Positions 35,943 to 48,580 are shown, counted from the stretch's first letter. The stretch is DNA of 64,000 nt from Algoriphagus sp. (GCF_030694375.1 NZ_JAUXYL010000020.1:186001-250000), one strand, 5' to 3'. The notes: generated by a model from the letters alone, not told the origin. Numbers and translations: made by a program.

Positions 35943-38900
35943 CTATTGGGATAAATTAAATCTTAACTGTCCACCAAAAGCTGTGGAGGTTCTCCTAAAG
36001 GCTGTGGTTACACGAGGATCATTGATCGTTCGCTCAAAGTAAATGGTCAGATTCAGGTTCTGATTGATCACATATCCTACGGTTGGGCGGATTTGAATAT
36101 TGAGGTTGCCATTGGTTACGGTGCTGCCTTCTTCAATTTTTCGCTGAACTTGGCGTACATCCACAACCTTGGAATCCAATCGCAATTGAAGGTCGTTTTT
36201 AAGTACCTTTTGACTTCCCTGTATACTAAACGGGATTTTCACGCCGGCTTTTGTATAGCCCAGTGTCAGGCCAAAGTCACTGCTTTTCTGCTCGGTTACT
36301 TGGGAGTTGGAGAAATTCAAACCAAGATTTCTTTCCCTGTTATAATTGATGGCCACATTCAGACGGTCTTTTGTCAGGACGTCAACTCCGATGAGTGGTG
36401 AAAATCTCTCGGAAAGGACTACCTGATTCAACACGTAAATGGGGATAAACTGCCCATCATCATTGGTAATATCAGGCCGGCGAACATTTTGTAAGGTATT
36501 GAAGAGTTCAAGACCCTGTTGATATTGCAGGGAGTTGGAAAAATTACTCACATCATAAGTGGAAGAATATGCATGGGTGAGATTAATGCTGCTGAATTTG
36601 TCACTCAGTCCTTTCAATCGGGATAATCCTCGGTAATCCACTCTCCAGTTGGGAAGAGGAGTTTTCGGGAAAGGATTTAGGCTGACCTCATTCGGGTCTT
36701 TTCCCAAATAGGCTGCAAGAAATGACGGGATTAAAACATCTTGTCCATTTATTCCATAAACACCACCACCGACAGTTTCTCCATCCAATCTTTCCTTGAT
36801 GATTGAACGATAGTTTTCAAAATTCCTGAAAAGAGGGGAGTTGTTCTGAATGTCGTCTTTTGCGAAAGCAGTCCCTATCATAATGCCTGTGATGGAATAT
36901 GAACCCAACCGGTTAGGACTGATACTTTGGTAATCGCCGGGATTATCCAGAGAGTTTCTGAAGATTTCTTGGTAATCTCCAACTTCCCTTTTTCTTGCTT
37001 CCAGTGTGACTCTAAAGTCCCGTATCGGCTCCAAAATTCCGGTCAGTCTTAGATTCATGGCTCGATTCTGCTTGAAGGTCTGTGTCAACTCAGCACTTGG
37101 GGCAATATTTCCGTTTCCAGCAAGATCGTATCTGACGTTTGGATTTTGACTGCCAAAAAGGAATGCCCACCCGGGATTGTTCCAGGCTCTGTCCATTCCC
37201 AATAGTCCGGTATTTGGCATATAGCCAGGTAGAAAAGTTCCATCAATTACTCCATAATTGAAGGTGATCTCCTTCGTCATCATCAGAAATTTCAACAGCT
37301 TATTGCTGAAGGGTGTACCGATCGTATCCTCGGCATTTACTGTCGTCCGTCCGGGTATGCCGGGACGTTTTGGCGCATTCAATGCCGCCAATTTCTTATT
37401 CTTATTGTAGAGCTTCATCAGATCAAACTTTCCGGTCAAATTTTGATCCCTGGTGTTTTGAATGATGTTTCCTAAGGTGTCTTTTTGGCCAATTGCGCCG
37501 GTTTGCCAATTATAAGTGGTTACGTATCGATAGTCGGTCTGAATCCAATCAGTCATTGGAAGTTTATTCAGCGGAAGCGAATAGTTTAATGTAGCCCTAT
37601 GATTATAATTTGTAGTTCTTCCGAATCGCCAGGCATTGTATTTTACCGAATCGCGTTTGGCTTCCGTATCCAGATCCCCTTCAGGCTCGTCAACTACAGC
37701 GCTGGCTTGTGATTCAAAATCAACTCTTAAGCTATTCGAAAGATCCCAGTTAATATTGAAAGACCGATTTATGAAGAAAGACTTCTGAAATAGTGGATCA
37801 ACCCCGCTGGTACCCAGTTGATCGTTTCTGTACTGAGATCTCAGGAAGCGTCGATCCACGTCCACTCTGGCCAAAAGCAGGGTAGGGGAAAGATTCAGGT
37901 TGAAATCCTTGATCAATTTGAGGAATGGCGAAGTCATCCCTTCCGAATTTTGAAACGGAGCGATTTTCCATTCCTTTGGCTGGAAGCTATAGGTGACATT
38001 ACCACGGTTAGTCTTGAAATTGTAATTTTCAATCTGTGCATTGGTCTGAGTCACTGATCCCATTGCATAGGAGAAAGCAAAATTCGAAAGGTCATAGACT
38101 CGATTTGGTGAATCCGTGTTCTTTTTGATTTTCCGGACATTATTGAAACTGATATTTCTTCTTTTCAGCTGATCCTGGGCGATTTCCCGATATGCCGCCC
38201 GTTGGGCGTCAGTTTCATATTTACCCAAAGCAACTTCAAATGGTACATCTGGATTCAATGGGTCGTATTCCGGTCTTGTGTTTGAATTCTCTATTGAGAA
38301 ATACATTGGAATGCTGACTCCAAGGGCTTCGGGAAGGAGTTTGTTTACTTCCACGTTTGTGGATATATCGTACTGCGTAGTTGCTTGTCTAGTTCTTTGG
38401 GAAAGCCTTGTTTCCAATCCTCCAAAGCCAATGGAATTATGTCGAATTGACGCTGATACAACAGCCACATCAGCAATTTTCGCATTCAAATAAGCATTTG
38501 CAGCCCATCCATTACTCTTGGTAAAACCTGTTACCCGAAGCTCATTCGCCCAAAAACAAAAGGATTTTGAAGAACCTATACCCGTGCCCGGATTTCTTGC
38601 GCCAAGCATCATGCCCTGTACCATACTCAACTCCGGTCGGCCGACTACGGTAACTTTGTATTGTCGAATATTCTGAGAAAAAGGCAAATTCAAGGGGGCC
38701 CGGTTGTTGTCCCGCTCTACTTTTACCCCGACGATCTCCTGGATCGCGATGTCTATCTCATTTTCAAGTGGCCAAACTGCTCTTGCGTCATTCGTGCCCA
38801 AAGGAGAAACGACAAGAGGCACTTCGATTTCATAGTAATTGTCAGTGTAATCAGTCCCTAATCGTAAGAAAGCGGTAATTTCTCCATCTTGGGCATCAAG

Positions 38901-41900
38901 ACTATTGGCATGGAAGAACATTTTTATACGCTCATATTGTACGAGGTCTATGGTGAGATTTCTGAATACTGCCCGGGCATCTTTCGGTGCCAAATCCTCC
39001 ACGCATACTCTCAAGGATTGTTCATTCAGTCTTCTTTCAACAGTAGAAGTATTGTCCCGGTCTCGGTTAATTCCTGGAGGTAAAACATAGGGACTGTGTT
39101 TGTCACTGCCTTGGGCGTTTTGCTCAATATTGACTACATCTACCACCACATTGGAATTGTCCGGTTCAGGGATTTCGAAGAATCCTTTTTCGAATAGCGA
39201 TTCCTGAAAGACCCTCCATTGGCTTCCTACCATTCTGAATTCGGCCATGCGAAGTACGACAGGTTGTGCAAAATCCGTCAAATAGGTTCGCATCCACCGG
39301 ATGGATTTGAATCCTACGATGTCACCTTGTACACGGTCAGGCTGGCGGACAGGAATCCTAAAAAGATACCAATTGATTTCTTCCCCTCCCTCGTTGTGTG
39401 TGACCTGATCCACGATGTAATTTTCACCCACATTCAATTGTCCTGGCCTGAGATCTACTTCATATTCATAGTAGTTTTCCAGTTCATTGATGGTGTTGTC
39501 GGCATTCAAATCCTCGTTGTCAGGCGTATTGCCACCTGAGGCGGTGTAGGGAAGACTGGGGTCAGCTGAAACAGGCGTGTTGCCTTCCATCCCGTTGAAT
39601 TTCTTGTAACGCTCCAGAATTTTTATGTCAGCCTGATCGAATTTATCATCCAAATAGTACTGAAAAGCGTCAGCAGACACATCTTGCAAAATGGCATTAC
39701 GAGCCTGTTGCGATACATTGAGGCGATCCACAAATCTGCTTTGAAAAAAAGCAGGTTCATCCTCATTTTTCAATCCATCCAAACCCACATCTTGATTGAC
39801 TCGGGAAGATTGTGAATTATCAAAAGCAGGAATCAAAAATTGCTTTCGTGTGATACGTCCCCATTCATTTTGACCAGTTTCAGTTGGATTTCCGTCTGCA
39901 GGCAGTCCGTTTTCAAAGGCATGGCTACCATCCTTCATCACGTCTTCGGATATATCGCCAAGATTGATGAAGAGTTTACCCCCCGTGGTGTTATTTTGAT
40001 TGAAAACCCCGTCCAAAACCCGCCCATTGTCTCCTTTTAAAAATGGGTCCATGAGCCAGAATTCAATGTACTCGATATTAGTTCTATCAAAGTCAACTTC
40101 CGTAGTTATTGCGCGGGTGACCCCACCATAGTTTAATCTTGGGTTTGGTAAAAAACCGTTGAAATCCAAATTTGGATTGTAATTAAACATTCCCCGTTCG
40201 CTTGGAAAAAAAGCTAATTCAAAAAGCGGCTGTGGAACCACAATTACATCCCGGTCTTGGTTTTTGAAAATTTCCTGCGGGATTACTCGCCTTACGTAAT
40301 GGTTTCTCCGGTCTTGAGAGCTCAAATTGGTAGGTACTCCGGGACCGCTTTCTCTATAAAAAATATTATCAATGTTATACCATGCTAGGCGTGCTCTTCG
40401 GTAGGCATTTCCAAGATTATCTTCGGTTTGGTTGCTTAAGTCAAACTTGTTGTCTTGCGTTTTAGGGGTGGATGAAAGTTTCCAATTCTGGTTTGCGGCG
40501 GCCCCTAAGTAGAACGGGGTAACAGCGGCTTCAAAGTCATCGATGTAAGAAGCAGCGTCCCCATCTACCGTATTGGAAGTACCGGGAATCAAGTGGGCGA
40601 ATTCAGCATTGAATTGTACAAGTGATTTCTCTTTGGTGTTGGTGAATGGTAATGCATCTGCGAGCTTAGTCAGCCACCTTGATTCATCATTGAAATTAAC
40701 ATCCAAGCCCCAAAGGCTGTTTCTCAAGGTCTCATTCCCTGTGGCAATTCGGGTGATGTTTGGACGCTCATTGAGAAACAAAAACGTACCACCAATATTG
40801 AGTTTTTGACTGGCCAAATAATCCAGTCTGGTGCCCAGAAGACTTCGCGTCTGGAAGGATACCAAATCGGCTTTTTCGAAGCTCACATTGATTTGTTTTC
40901 CGGATTGTAAAATGGCGTCGTTGATAATCACCAATCTTCCGACGTTGTAGTCAATGGTGAAATCCACCCCTTCGGTCAATGGAATGTTGCCCGCTTGTAC
41001 TATTACAGATCCCGGAGCGATATTCAATCCCGGAAGCTGAATTTCACTTGCTGAACCAGCCGTGAGTCGCCCTTTGATAAAATATTTATTCAATCTGGTC
41101 ACAAGTTCTGCATCTGCCTGAGTGGTGCGGTAAAGTGTGTCATAGACATACTTATCCTTCAGAACCAGTTCCCCGGGAAGAAAATTCTTCGCCAAGTTAG
41201 ATCCAAAGGGTTCCAGTACAGGGAAAATCAATAAACCTCGATTGGAGATCATGGTCAGTCCTTCCACAAAATCAAAATTTCCATCCGGAGCAGGATCGTT
41301 CTGTGGATTGAGATTGTCCAGTCCTGTCAGTCGAATCAGGGGTTTGTCTTTGACATTTGCGCCTTCTAAAAGAGATGGATTATCCAAACCTGTGCGGTCA
41401 TCCCTGTAAATCACCTGAAGCTGGAAACCATCCCGCAAGATCTGGCTGGCATTCAGACTATACACGTTTTTCATCATCAGATCCCAAGTAGGAACTCTGG
41501 TGTTAATCCGTGCAGGGCGGAGAAGTTTGAGGAAAATGAGTTCGTCTTCCCTTCGTGTTTGGTAATCTTCGGTCAGTTCACCGACTTTATAGACTTGACC
41601 ATTGTAGGTGTATTCGTAAGAAACCGCCAGCACTTCATCGTTCTGGAGTCTTCTGAAAAGTGAAACATAACCCAACTGTGGGTTAAAGAAGAATTCCGTC
41701 TGATCTAGTTTTCTTGCTCCGTTGATCTGCTCAAAGTCGACCCCTTTTCTTATTCCGAGGCTTGATTCTATGGCTCTCGAACCGGTATCAAAAGGGCGGA
41801 AAGAAGGATTTTTACTGATATTAGAATAGAGTAAATTTGCGTTATTGCCTGCTGGGGCTCCGGGTGTGCCTGTACCGATGGCTGGGTTTGATGGATTCAA

Positions 41901-43076
41901 AAGCACACGTCCCTCTCCTAAATCCATAAAGGCGGCAAAATTTCGGAGTGTTTCCGTATTTGTCGCCCTGTTCATGATATAGACTTCAATTCTGGTGACA
42001 TTCACTCCAGAAAGCACCTGAGGAAGACCTCTTAGCCAGCGTTCGTAATTATCTCTGAAGAAATGGGACAAGAAAAAGTGGCGGTTTTCATCGTATCGCG
42101 ATGCCTGAATGTCGAAGGCCCTGCCTTGTCCATTTGCATCAATCACCAAATTATCTCTCCGGCCTCTTTGAGTAGAGGCCACAGCGGTGACATTTAATTT
42201 CCCAAAACGCATTTGTGTTTTTACACCGAAGAGATTTTGAGCACCTTGAATCAACCTGTTCTGTATTGGCATGCTGACATTGCCTATTTCCACAGATTGG
42301 AGGATGTCCTCATCGAAGCCGTCATATTCGACTTTTAGCTGATTTTGAAAATCGAAGGAATTGTTGGAATCAAAGTTGGCAGCGATTTTCATCTTTTCAC
42401 CCATCGACCCGTTGACGGCCATTTGGATCTGTTGCTGAAAATTAAAGCCTCCATTCTGCTGCTGACGGATAGGGAGTGTGGGATTGTCAATTCGGCGGAA
42501 GATCGCCCCAAAGTCGAGGTTGACATAACCCGTCGGGACGATATTGATCTCACTACCTCCGAAAATCCGGTCAAATGATGGACTGACAGTCAGCGGAGGG
42601 ATCAGGCTCCGACCTTCGACAGCACTTTCGCCGTCCATTGCCCTCGCTCTGGATCGCCAGTAGTCTTGCCTGACCTGATATTGCTGGATTTCAGAAAATC
42701 GTTCGAAGTCATATTCTTGCTCATTTCCGAATCTTGTGGTGTCAAGTTGATCGACAATATTGTATCGAAGGGTGGAATCGATCAGTACAGTTACTTCCTG
42801 AGCTAGCGGTGGAGCTGGTATAAATGGAGACTTTGGAAGAAGAAAAGGATTCCTATAGGGGTACAAGGGATTGGTTCTCATGTTTTGCCAAAGCAAAAAT
42901 GAGGGCGATAGCCTACGAATATTTAGGGAATCTATTCGGGATTTGGTGCTGTCTGCTGCGACTTGTTGGGCTTTAGCCGGTGTTATAGCTAATACAAATC
43001 CCAATATGACTAGGAGAACAGGCCCGTGACTTCTAAATTTCCCCTTGCAAAAAGTCAGTAACTCCTGAAAGTCCAA
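35943..43076 (-). CDS. sprA: Type IX secretion translocon SprA
   Basis: At 2377 residues this is the longest gene. SprA forms a very large outer-membrane barrel that passes folded T9SS cargo and is needed for gliding motility proteins. A signal peptide ends near AKAQQ. Family features include the N-terminal SprA domain ([18 protein letters not shown]), [19 protein letters not shown], many beta-strand repeats, and an ending [11 protein letters not shown] with a terminal aromatic-poor strand. Length is normal for SprA (about 2350-2500). It lies 12 bases after ruvA. With porU and porV it gives three T9SS parts in the window; no other gld or por genes are seen. Confidence 0.97.
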   Translation of the reverse strand: MDFQELLTFCKGKFRSHGPVLLVILGFVLAITPAKAQQVAADSTKSRIDSLNIRRLSPSFLLWQNMRTNPLYPYRNPFLLPKSPFIPAPPLAQEVTVLIDSTLRYNIVDQLDTTRFGNEQEYDFERFSEIQQYQVRQDYWRSRARAMDGESAVEGRSLIPPLTVSPSFDRIFGGSEINIVPTGYVNLDFGAIFRRIDNPTLPIRQQQNGGFNFQQQIQMAVNGSMGEKMKIAANFDSNNSFDFQNQLKVEYDGFDEDILQSVEIGNVSMPIQNRLIQGAQNLFGVKTQMRFGKLNVTAVASTQRGRRDNLVIDANGQGRAFDIQASRYDENRHFFLSHFFRDNYERWLRGLPQVLSGVNVTRIEVYIMNRATNTETLRNFAAFMDLGEGRVLLNPSNPAIGTGTPGAPAGNNANLLYSNISKNPSFRPFDTGSRAIESSLGIRKGVDFEQINGARKLDQTEFFFNPQLGYVSLFRRLQNDEVLAVSYEYTYNGQVYKVGELTEDYQTRREDELIFLKLLRPARINTRVPTWDLMMKNVYSLNASQILRDGFQLQVIYRDDRTGLDNPSLLEGANVKDKPLIRLTGLDNLNPQNDPAPDGNFDFVEGLTMISNRGLLIFPVLEPFGSNLAKNFLPGELVLKDKYVYDTLYRTTQADAELVTRLNKYFIKGRLTAGSASEIQLPGLNIAPGSVIVQAGNIPLTEGVDFTIDYNVGRLVIINDAILQSGKQINVSFEKADLVSFQTRSLLGTRLDYLASQKLNIGGTFLFLNERPNITRIATGNETLRNSLWGLDVNFNDESRWLTKLADALPFTNTKEKSLVQFNAEFAHLIPGTSNTVDGDAASYIDDFEAAVTPFYLGAAANQNWKLSSTPKTQDNKFDLSNQTEDNLGNAYRRARLAWYNIDNIFYRESGPGVPTNLSSQDRRNHYVRRVIPQEIFKNQDRDVIVVPQPLFELAFFPSERGMFNYNPNLDFNGFLPNPRLNYGGVTRAITTEVDFDRTNIEYIEFWLMDPFLKGDNGRVLDGVFNQNNTTGGKLFINLGDISEDVMKDGSHAFENGLPADGNPTETGQNEWGRITRKQFLIPAFDNSQSSRVNQDVGLDGLKNEDEPAFFQSRFVDRLNVSQQARNAILQDVSADAFQYYLDDKFDQADIKILERYKKFNGMEGNTPVSADPSLPYTASGGNTPDNEDLNADNTINELENYYEYEVDLRPGQLNVGENYIVDQVTHNEGGEEINWYLFRIPVRQPDRVQGDIVGFKSIRWMRTYLTDFAQPVVLRMAEFRMVGSQWRVFQESLFEKGFFEIPEPDNSNVVVDVVNIEQNAQGSDKHSPYVLPPGINRDRDNTSTVERRLNEQSLRVCVEDLAPKDARAVFRNLTIDLVQYERIKMFFHANSLDAQDGEITAFLRLGTDYTDNYYEIEVPLVVSPLGTNDARAVWPLENEIDIAIQEIVGVKVERDNNRAPLNLPFSQNIRQYKVTVVGRPELSMVQGMMLGARNPGTGIGSSKSFCFWANELRVTGFTKSNGWAANAYLNAKIADVAVVSASIRHNSIGFGGLETRLSQRTRQATTQYDISTNVEVNKLLPEALGVSIPMYFSIENSNTRPEYDPLNPDVPFEVALGKYETDAQRAAYREIAQDQLKRRNISFNNVRKIKKNTDSPNRVYDLSNFAFSYAMGSVTQTNAQIENYNFKTNRGNVTYSFQPKEWKIAPFQNSEGMTSPFLKLIKDFNLNLSPTLLLARVDVDRRFLRSQYRNDQLGTSGVDPLFQKSFFINRSFNINWDLSNSLRVDFESQASAVVDEPEGDLDTEAKRDSVKYNAWRFGRTTNYNHRATLNYSLPLNKLPMTDWIQTDYRYVTTYNWQTGAIGQKDTLGNIIQNTRDQNLTGKFDLMKLYNKNKKLAALNAPKRPGIPGRTTVNAEDTIGTPFSNKLLKFLMMTKEITFNYGVIDGTFLPGYMPNTGLLGMDRAWNNPGWAFLFGSQNPNVRYDLAGNGNIAPSAELTQTFKQNRAMNLRLTGILEPIRDFRVTLEARKREVGDYQEIFRNSLDNPGDYQSISPNRLGSYSITGIMIGTAFAKDDIQNNSPLFRNFENYRSIIKERLDGETVGGGVYGINGQDVLIPSFLAAYLGKDPNEVSLNPFPKTPLPNWRVDYRGLSRLKGLSDKFSSINLTHAYSSTYDVSNFSNSLQYQQGLELFNTLQNVRRPDITNDDGQFIPIYVLNQVVLSERFSPLIGVDVLTKDRLNVAINYNRERNLGLNFSNSQVTEQKSSDFGLTLGYTKAGVKIPFSIQGSQKVLKNDLQLRLDSKVVDVRQVQRKIEEGSTVTNGNLNIQIRPTVGYVINQNLNLTIYFERTINDPRVTTAFRRTSTAFGGQLRFNLSQ

Positions 43077-43088
43077 TCCAGCTTAAAG

Positions 43089-43685
43089 TTAAGGTGTCTT
43101 TAAAGATGCTTTAATTAAATCTTCTAAGGAAATTTCCCCTTCGGTTTTTTTGAGAATCTGAGTGATATTTTTCTCTGCCATTGCTTTTGGGAATCCTAGT
43201 GTAACCAAGGCTTGTAACGCCTCCTCGCGGATTTTATTGCTGGACTTTAGGAATCCAAGCGGCGTGCTGAGCTCGTTACCCCCCGATTTCCCGATTTTAT
43301 CCTTTAGCTCTAAGATAATTCGCTGTGCAGTCTTGACCCCGATTCCTTTCACTGCCTGAATGGTGCCCACATCACCGGAAAGTATGGCCTGCTCAATTTC
43401 CCCTGTATCCAAGGATGAAAGTATCATTAATCCCGTATTTGGTCCAACCCCATTGATGGATATCAACAGGAGGAAAAGTCTTTTTTCTGTTTCTTCCTTA
43501 AAGCCGTAAAGTGTATGTGCATCTTCTTTGATATGCAGAAAGGTGAGGAGTCGAATCTGCTCCTCATCTTTGATTCTGCTGTAGGTCTGGAGGGAGATTT
43601 TCACCTGATAACCAATTCCTCCCACATCTATAATGACGTAGGTGGGATCCTTGAAGACAAGTTTACCACTCAGGTATGCAATCAT
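43089..43685 (-). CDS. ruvA: Holliday junction branch migration protein RuvA
   Basis: A 198-residue protein of the RuvAB complex that binds four-way DNA junctions and loads the RuvB motor. The N-terminal OB fold (MIAYLSGKLVFKDPTYVIID) is followed by helix-hairpin-helix motifs (LLLISINGVGPNTGL and AVKGIGVKTAQRIILELKDK) and the mobile C-terminal three-helix domain that contacts RuvB (about 150-198). It is coupled to maeB by an ATGA overlap. sprA follows after 12 bases. ruvB and ruvC are not in the window. Confidence 0.96.
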   Translation of the reverse strand: MIAYLSGKLVFKDPTYVIIDVGGIGYQVKISLQTYSRIKDEEQIRLLTFLHIKEDAHTLYGFKEETEKRLFLLLISINGVGPNTGLMILSSLDTGEIEQAILSGDVGTIQAVKGIGVKTAQRIILELKDKIGKSGGNELSTPLGFLKSSNKIREEALQALVTLGFPKAMAEKNITQILKKTEGEISLEDLIKASLKTP

Positions 43686-45955
43686 AATATTCCTTCAGAA
43701 GATTGAGCATCCACCACAGCAATAGCCACCATATTCACTATTTCACGAATAGAGCTTCCCAATTGTAAAATATGAACAGGCTTGCCCATGCCAAGCAAAA
43801 TTGGTCCAATGGCTTCTGCATTTCCCAGTTCGGCAAGTAATTTATAAGCAATGTTACTTGAGGCAAGATCCGGAAAAATCAGTGTATTGACCTGATTATG
43901 TGCCAGGGTGGAGAAAGGGTAGATTTCACGTTGCAGTTCTTGATTAAAGGCCACATTGGCCTGCATCTCTCCTTCGATGATGAGATCCGGATACTTTTTC
44001 TTAGCCAGAGCTGTGGCTTTGGACATTTTAGTCGGGATATCGCCTTCCGCTGAACCGAAATTTGAATAGGAGAGGAGTGCAATTCTGGGCTCCATGTTGA
44101 AAAATTTCACCGCATTTGCTGTCAATCCGATGATTTCTACCAGTTCCTCAGCGGAGGGGTTCAGGTTCACTGTAGCATCGGCAAAGAAATAGGGGCCTTT
44201 TGGCGTGTTCATTATGTACATACCAGCCACCCGATTTACTCCTTTTTTCACTCCGATCGTCTGAAGAGAAGGTAAGATAGTTTTCGGGTAATCACGGGTC
44301 AATCCTGAAATAAATGCATCCGCTGAGCCTGTTTCGACCATCATGGCCCCGAAGTAATTTCGCTCTTTGACCAGCCTGTTCGCATCGTACAACGTCATTC
44401 CCTTTCGCATGCGTTTTTCATAGAGGAATTTACCGAAATCCCTGATCATTTCAGTTTCCTCTAGCGGATCGATAATGACTACATTGGCCAGATCCAGAGA
44501 ATTGTTTTCAATCATACTCAGGATCTTTTCCCGATTACCGAGTAAGATAGGAATGGCGATTTTTTCATCTCGCAGGGATTGAGCAGCTTTTAGAATTTTC
44601 AGATTATCCGCTTCACCAAAAACAACTCGTTTCGGATCTTTTTTGGCTCTTCCGATGACTATTGACATCAACCTTTGATCGATTCCGATTCGCTTTTGGA
44701 GCTCCAATTCGTAAGCTTCCCAGTCGTGTATCATCTTTTTGGCAACTCCTGATTCGATAGCAGCTTTGGCTACGGCAGGGGCTATAGTCGTTATCAGTCT
44801 TGGATCTACAGGTTTTGGAATTAAATAAAGTCGTCCAAAGGCCATATTGAGATCTCCATAGGCCTTATTTACGATTTCAGGAACTGGTTCTTTGGCCAGT
44901 TTGGCGATGGCCATTGCCGCAGCGAGCTTCATTTCCTCATTGATAACTGTAGCTCTTACATCCAAGGCACCACGGAAAATGTATGGGAATCCCAACACGT
45001 TGTTCACCTGGTTAGGATGATCAGAACGGCCTGTAGCCATAATCACATCCTCCCGAGCTGCTATTGCCAGATCGTAGGTGATCTCCGGATCCGGATTTGC
45101 AAGTGCAAAAACTATCGGATTGGGAGCCATAGACTTAATCATCTCCTGTGAGATGATGTTACCTGCAGAAAGGCCTAAAAATACGTCTGCTCCAGGCAAA
45201 GCCTCACGGATATGATGAATATTTTTATCTGTTGCAAAATCTCTGTGGATGTCTGTCAAATCCTGTCGATCCAATCTGATGACCCCATCCTTATCACAGA
45301 CAATGATGTTTTCTTTTTTGACACCCAAGCTGACATAAAATCGTACGCAGGAAATGGCAGCAGCACCTGCACCACTTACTACGAGTTTTATATCACCGAT
45401 TTTTTTGTTGACAATTTCAAGTCCGTTCATTAGTGCGGCACCTGAGATGATGGCTGTCCCATGCTGATCATCGTGCATTACGGGAATTTTCATCTGCTGT
45501 CGGAGTGTTTGCTCAATCTCAAAGCACTCGGGCGCTTTAATGTCCTCCAGATTTATTCCTCCAAAAGTCGGTTCTAGGGATTTGATGATCTGGATAAGTT
45601 TTTTAGGATCTTTCTCATCGATTTCCAGATCGAACACGTCAATGCCTGCAAATTTTTTAAAAAGTACTGCTTTCCCCTCCATCACAGGTTTGGAAGCTTC
45701 GGGGCCGATATCACCTAGACCTAAAACGGCCGTTCCGTTTGTAATGACGGCTACAAGATTTCCCTTTGCAGTGTATTTGTAGACATTTTCCTTGTCCGCT
45801 TCGATTTCCTTGCATGGCTCAGCCACACCGGGTGAATAGGCAAGCGCAAGGTCAATCTGACTTGATACAGGCTTAGTTGGGATGACTTCAATTTTTCCCG
45901 GGGAACCTTGGCTATGGTAATTTAACGCGTCTTGTTTTCTAATTTTGATGGTCAT
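43682..45955 (-). CDS. maeB: NADP-dependent malic enzyme, fused to a phosphotransacetylase-like domain
   Basis: A 757-residue MaeB-type enzyme converting malate to pyruvate and CO2 with NADP reduction. The N-terminal catalytic part shows SPGVAEPCKEI, VMHDDQHGTAIIS and the nucleotide-binding VVSGAGAAAIS, and is complete by about 420. The rest is the phosphate acetyltransferase-like regulatory domain (PILLGNREKIL, ADATVNLNPSAEEL), which is not expected to be active as an acetyltransferase. It is 20 bases after the DUF4837 lipoprotein gene and overlaps ruvA, so it shares a transcript with unrelated genes. Confidence 0.95.
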   Translation of the reverse strand: MTIKIRKQDALNYHSQGSPGKIEVIPTKPVSSQIDLALAYSPGVAEPCKEIEADKENVYKYTAKGNLVAVITNGTAVLGLGDIGPEASKPVMEGKAVLFKKFAGIDVFDLEIDEKDPKKLIQIIKSLEPTFGGINLEDIKAPECFEIEQTLRQQMKIPVMHDDQHGTAIISGAALMNGLEIVNKKIGDIKLVVSGAGAAAISCVRFYVSLGVKKENIIVCDKDGVIRLDRQDLTDIHRDFATDKNIHHIREALPGADVFLGLSAGNIISQEMIKSMAPNPIVFALANPDPEITYDLAIAAREDVIMATGRSDHPNQVNNVLGFPYIFRGALDVRATVINEEMKLAAAMAIAKLAKEPVPEIVNKAYGDLNMAFGRLYLIPKPVDPRLITTIAPAVAKAAIESGVAKKMIHDWEAYELELQKRIGIDQRLMSIVIGRAKKDPKRVVFGEADNLKILKAAQSLRDEKIAIPILLGNREKILSMIENNSLDLANVVIIDPLEETEMIRDFGKFLYEKRMRKGMTLYDANRLVKERNYFGAMMVETGSADAFISGLTRDYPKTILPSLQTIGVKKGVNRVAGMYIMNTPKGPYFFADATVNLNPSAEELVEIIGLTANAVKFFNMEPRIALLSYSNFGSAEGDIPTKMSKATALAKKKYPDLIIEGEMQANVAFNQELQREIYPFSTLAHNQVNTLIFPDLASSNIAYKLLAELGNAEAIGPILLGMGKPVHILQLGSSIREIVNMVAIAVVDAQSSEGIL

Positions 45956-45975
45956 AGATGGTGGTTTGACAAAAG

Positions 45976-47070
45976 TCAGGCACCCTGGTCCTCTTTCCAG
46001 CTAATGTCAGTATTGAGCAAAATGGTTTGGATCTCGCGAAGTGCATCCCGGTGTATTTCATTGGGGAAATAGATAAAACCCTCCATGTAATACAGTTTGC
46101 CTTTGGCTTCATCCACCATTAAGTATCCGAGGTAAGTTCCTCCCATACTGAGATTGTTGGTCTTCCAGGTTCCCCTGATTTCCACGGTAAAATTATCATT
46201 TATCACCATGTTTCTGAAAGCAGGTGGAATTTGTTTTTCACTTACCACAAAAGAGCTGGGGTCATCAGGATCGCCAAAAATGTGTTTCTTGGTGATGGAA
46301 TCTCTGAGGGTCAGTATGTTTGCTGGAAAGGTTTGCTCCTCAGAAGTATAATCTGTTTCGTAAAAAAAGATGCTGATATCCGGCCTTCGTTCTGTGGGTG
46401 TAGGGGATCTCATCCATAGAAAGTCTTCGGTTGTTTTTGCAATTTGGTAGGAAGCTGGGGCACTTATTTTAATTCCTAGTTTGGTTCTTGCCTCATACTC
46501 TGCCGTTGAATTTTTTCTTGAAAAAAGTGGCTTTTCCAATCTTCCACGCTCTCTTACCTCAAATAGGTTTTGAAGTCGATCTTTGTTTTTTCTTAAGTTG
46601 GCGATCAGTTCCTCCTCGGTATTTCCAAATAGATAAAGGACTTCCTGACCTATGGCATATTCATCTTCCATTCTAAGGGAATAGAGATTTGGATCAGCTT
46701 GGGCCTTTTCTTTTGATTCTTTGGAAAACTGCGCATTGATGATTTGGCTGCCTCCTCTTTTATCGTCGAAAGTAGTTACATAGATTAGATTAGTGTACAT
46801 CTTGAGCATTCTGTTCATTGCCCTCGGATCAACTCGGTGAACTTTAAACATGCTTTCTGATCTCAGCATTCCAGGCAAATCTGCCTCGAAAATATCCCGC
46901 AACTCTTCCCCGACTGGTCCTGCCCATTTGGTGGAGTCGATCGCTAGCATAATTTCCCCAATAGAGCCTCTGGCCTTAGGTTTGGTGCTATCAGATGCAT
47001 TACCATTCTCTCCACATGAAAAAAGGGCGATGGAAACAAGGAATAGAAGGATATGAGCGAGTGATTTCAT
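45976..47070 (-). CDS. DUF4837 lipoprotein
   Basis: A 364-residue Bacteroidota protein of the DUF4837 family with a lipoprotein signal (LFLVSIALFSC), so it is anchored by lipid after the Cys. Family marks include DSTKWAGPVGEELRDIF, the LIYVTTFD segment and PTERRPDISIFFYETDY. The function is unknown. The chosen ATG gives a clean signal; the longer frame begins with TTG. It is the first visible gene of the maeB-ruvA-sprA run. I saw no confident promoter in the 112-base gap before it. Confidence 0.85.
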   Translation of the reverse strand: MKSLAHILLFLVSIALFSCGENGNASDSTKPKARGSIGEIMLAIDSTKWAGPVGEELRDIFEADLPGMLRSESMFKVHRVDPRAMNRMLKMYTNLIYVTTFDDKRGGSQIINAQFSKESKEKAQADPNLYSLRMEDEYAIGQEVLYLFGNTEEELIANLRKNKDRLQNLFEVRERGRLEKPLFSRKNSTAEYEARTKLGIKISAPASYQIAKTTEDFLWMRSPTPTERRPDISIFFYETDYTSEEQTFPANILTLRDSITKKHIFGDPDDPSSFVVSEKQIPPAFRNMVINDNFTVEIRGTWKTNNLSMGGTYLGYLMVDEAKGKLYYMEGFIYFPNEIHRDALREIQTILLNTDISWKEDQGA

Positions 47071-47182
47071 GATTTTTCTTGTTAGGGGCATTAGTGACAA
47101 TATAATTACTAAAAGTCAGTCAAGCTTGTTTTAGCAATTAGATTGTGAGTTAAATAACTTTAAAAAAATAAACTTCCGTGAA

Positions 47183-48580
47183 TTAGCCAATTATAAGCTT
47201 TTGACCTGGCTTAATATTATTGGAATTCAAATTATTGAGTCGTTTGATCTGATCTATGGAGAGCGCGTGTTTTTGGGATATAATCCAAAGGGAATCTCCT
47301 GGACGCACAGTATAGGTTCTCTGCTCAGTAGATTTGGAATTGTCAGCCAGTGTTGGAGCGGTACTTGTCTTCCCTGAATGGATGTAGAGCGTCTGTCCAA
47401 CTTTAATGAGGTTTGAGCTCAGGTTATTCCATTCCTTAACCTGGGTCACACTTACACCATGTTTCGAGGCTATAGATCCAAGGACATCCCCTGATTTGAC
47501 TTGGTAAGCGATCCTCCCTGAGTTGGAATTGGCAACTGCTTTTTCAACAGGAATTATCGCAGGAGGGGTGTTGGAAGTAAGAAGAAAAGTGGGCTGATTT
47601 CCAAGCGAATCGCTGATCCAGGCCAAATTCTCTTTGATGAAAATTGCGCTGGATTTTGGGATTTTCACCTCCATACTTCTATTAGAAAGAGGAATAGATC
47701 CATTTTTCACAGAGGGATTTAATTCCTTCAACTCTTTGAGACAGATGTCGGTCAAGGCTGCAAGCTTTTCTAAGTTAAGCGCTCGGTCAAATCTGATTTT
47801 ATCATACTCAATTGGGTAAGTTGGCTCTTCGAGGTTAAAGTTGTGTTCTTCGAGGTGATTGAGTACATATAAAAAAGCCTGTACCTGGGGAACATAGCTT
47901 CGGGTTTCTTTTGGAAGGTGGTCATAGATTCCCCAGAAAGTAGTCTTACCGCCAGATTTTCGAATAGCCTTGCGTACATTCCCCGGTCCACAGTTGTATG
48001 CTGCCATAGCCACTTCCCAATCCCCAAACATGCGATAAAGTGACTTGAGGTATTTGGCAGCAGCGTCAGTGGATAATTCCGGGTCCATTCGATCATCTAC
48101 GTCCGAATTTACATTCATGCCATACATCTTTCCCGTGGCAGGCATAAACTGCCATAGTCCCATGGCACCGACTCGGCTTTTGATCTGAGGATCCAATCCT
48201 GATTCTACAATCGAAAGGAATTCGATCTCGGAGGGCATTTCATGTTTTTTGAGCGTTTCTTCGAAAAGTGGGAAAAACTTGTCTTTTCTTGCTAAAACCA
48301 TTTTCGTGTAATCCCGATTTCTTACCGTGAAGTATTGGATAAAGGAAAATATCCGATCATTCAATGCAAAAGGCATCTCAGTATCCATTGCCTTAATTCG
48401 CCGATTTACTTCTTCATAAGTAAAATCGGGGATGTATTCGTAATGATAGTTGGGTTGGATATTTTCGGAAACCGAAACGGCAGATTCTTGGGGTGACTCT
48501 TGGGAAAAGGCTTCGGAAAACGATATCATGCAGGTAATGATTACTGGAATGATTGTTTTGTATAGAGGCTTTTCCATCAT
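47183..48580 (-). CDS. mltD: Lytic transglycosylase MltD-type with two LysM domains
   Basis: A 465-residue periplasmic enzyme that cleaves peptidoglycan glycan strands. It has a signal peptide ending SEAFSQ and the SLT domain with catalytic Glu126 in FLSIVESGLDPQ, then GAMGLWQFMPATGKMYG and YNCGPGNVRKAI. Two LysM repeats follow: about 355-400 (VKSGDVLGSIASKHGVSV) and 420-465 (VRPGDSLWIISQKHALSI), each with the NNL and KxGQxLxI ending. It is translated eight bases after gatA in the tatA-gatA-mltD unit. Confidence 0.93.
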   Translation of the reverse strand: MMEKPLYKTIIPVIITCMISFSEAFSQESPQESAVSVSENIQPNYHYEYIPDFTYEEVNRRIKAMDTEMPFALNDRIFSFIQYFTVRNRDYTKMVLARKDKFFPLFEETLKKHEMPSEIEFLSIVESGLDPQIKSRVGAMGLWQFMPATGKMYGMNVNSDVDDRMDPELSTDAAAKYLKSLYRMFGDWEVAMAAYNCGPGNVRKAIRKSGGKTTFWGIYDHLPKETRSYVPQVQAFLYVLNHLEEHNFNLEEPTYPIEYDKIRFDRALNLEKLAALTDICLKELKELNPSVKNGSIPLSNRSMEVKIPKSSAIFIKENLAWISDSLGNQPTFLLTSNTPPAIIPVEKAVANSNSGRIAYQVKSGDVLGSIASKHGVSVTQVKEWNNLSSNLIKVGQTLYIHSGKTSTAPTLADNSKSTEQRTYTVRPGDSLWIISQKHALSIDQIKRLNNLNSNNIKPGQKLIIG

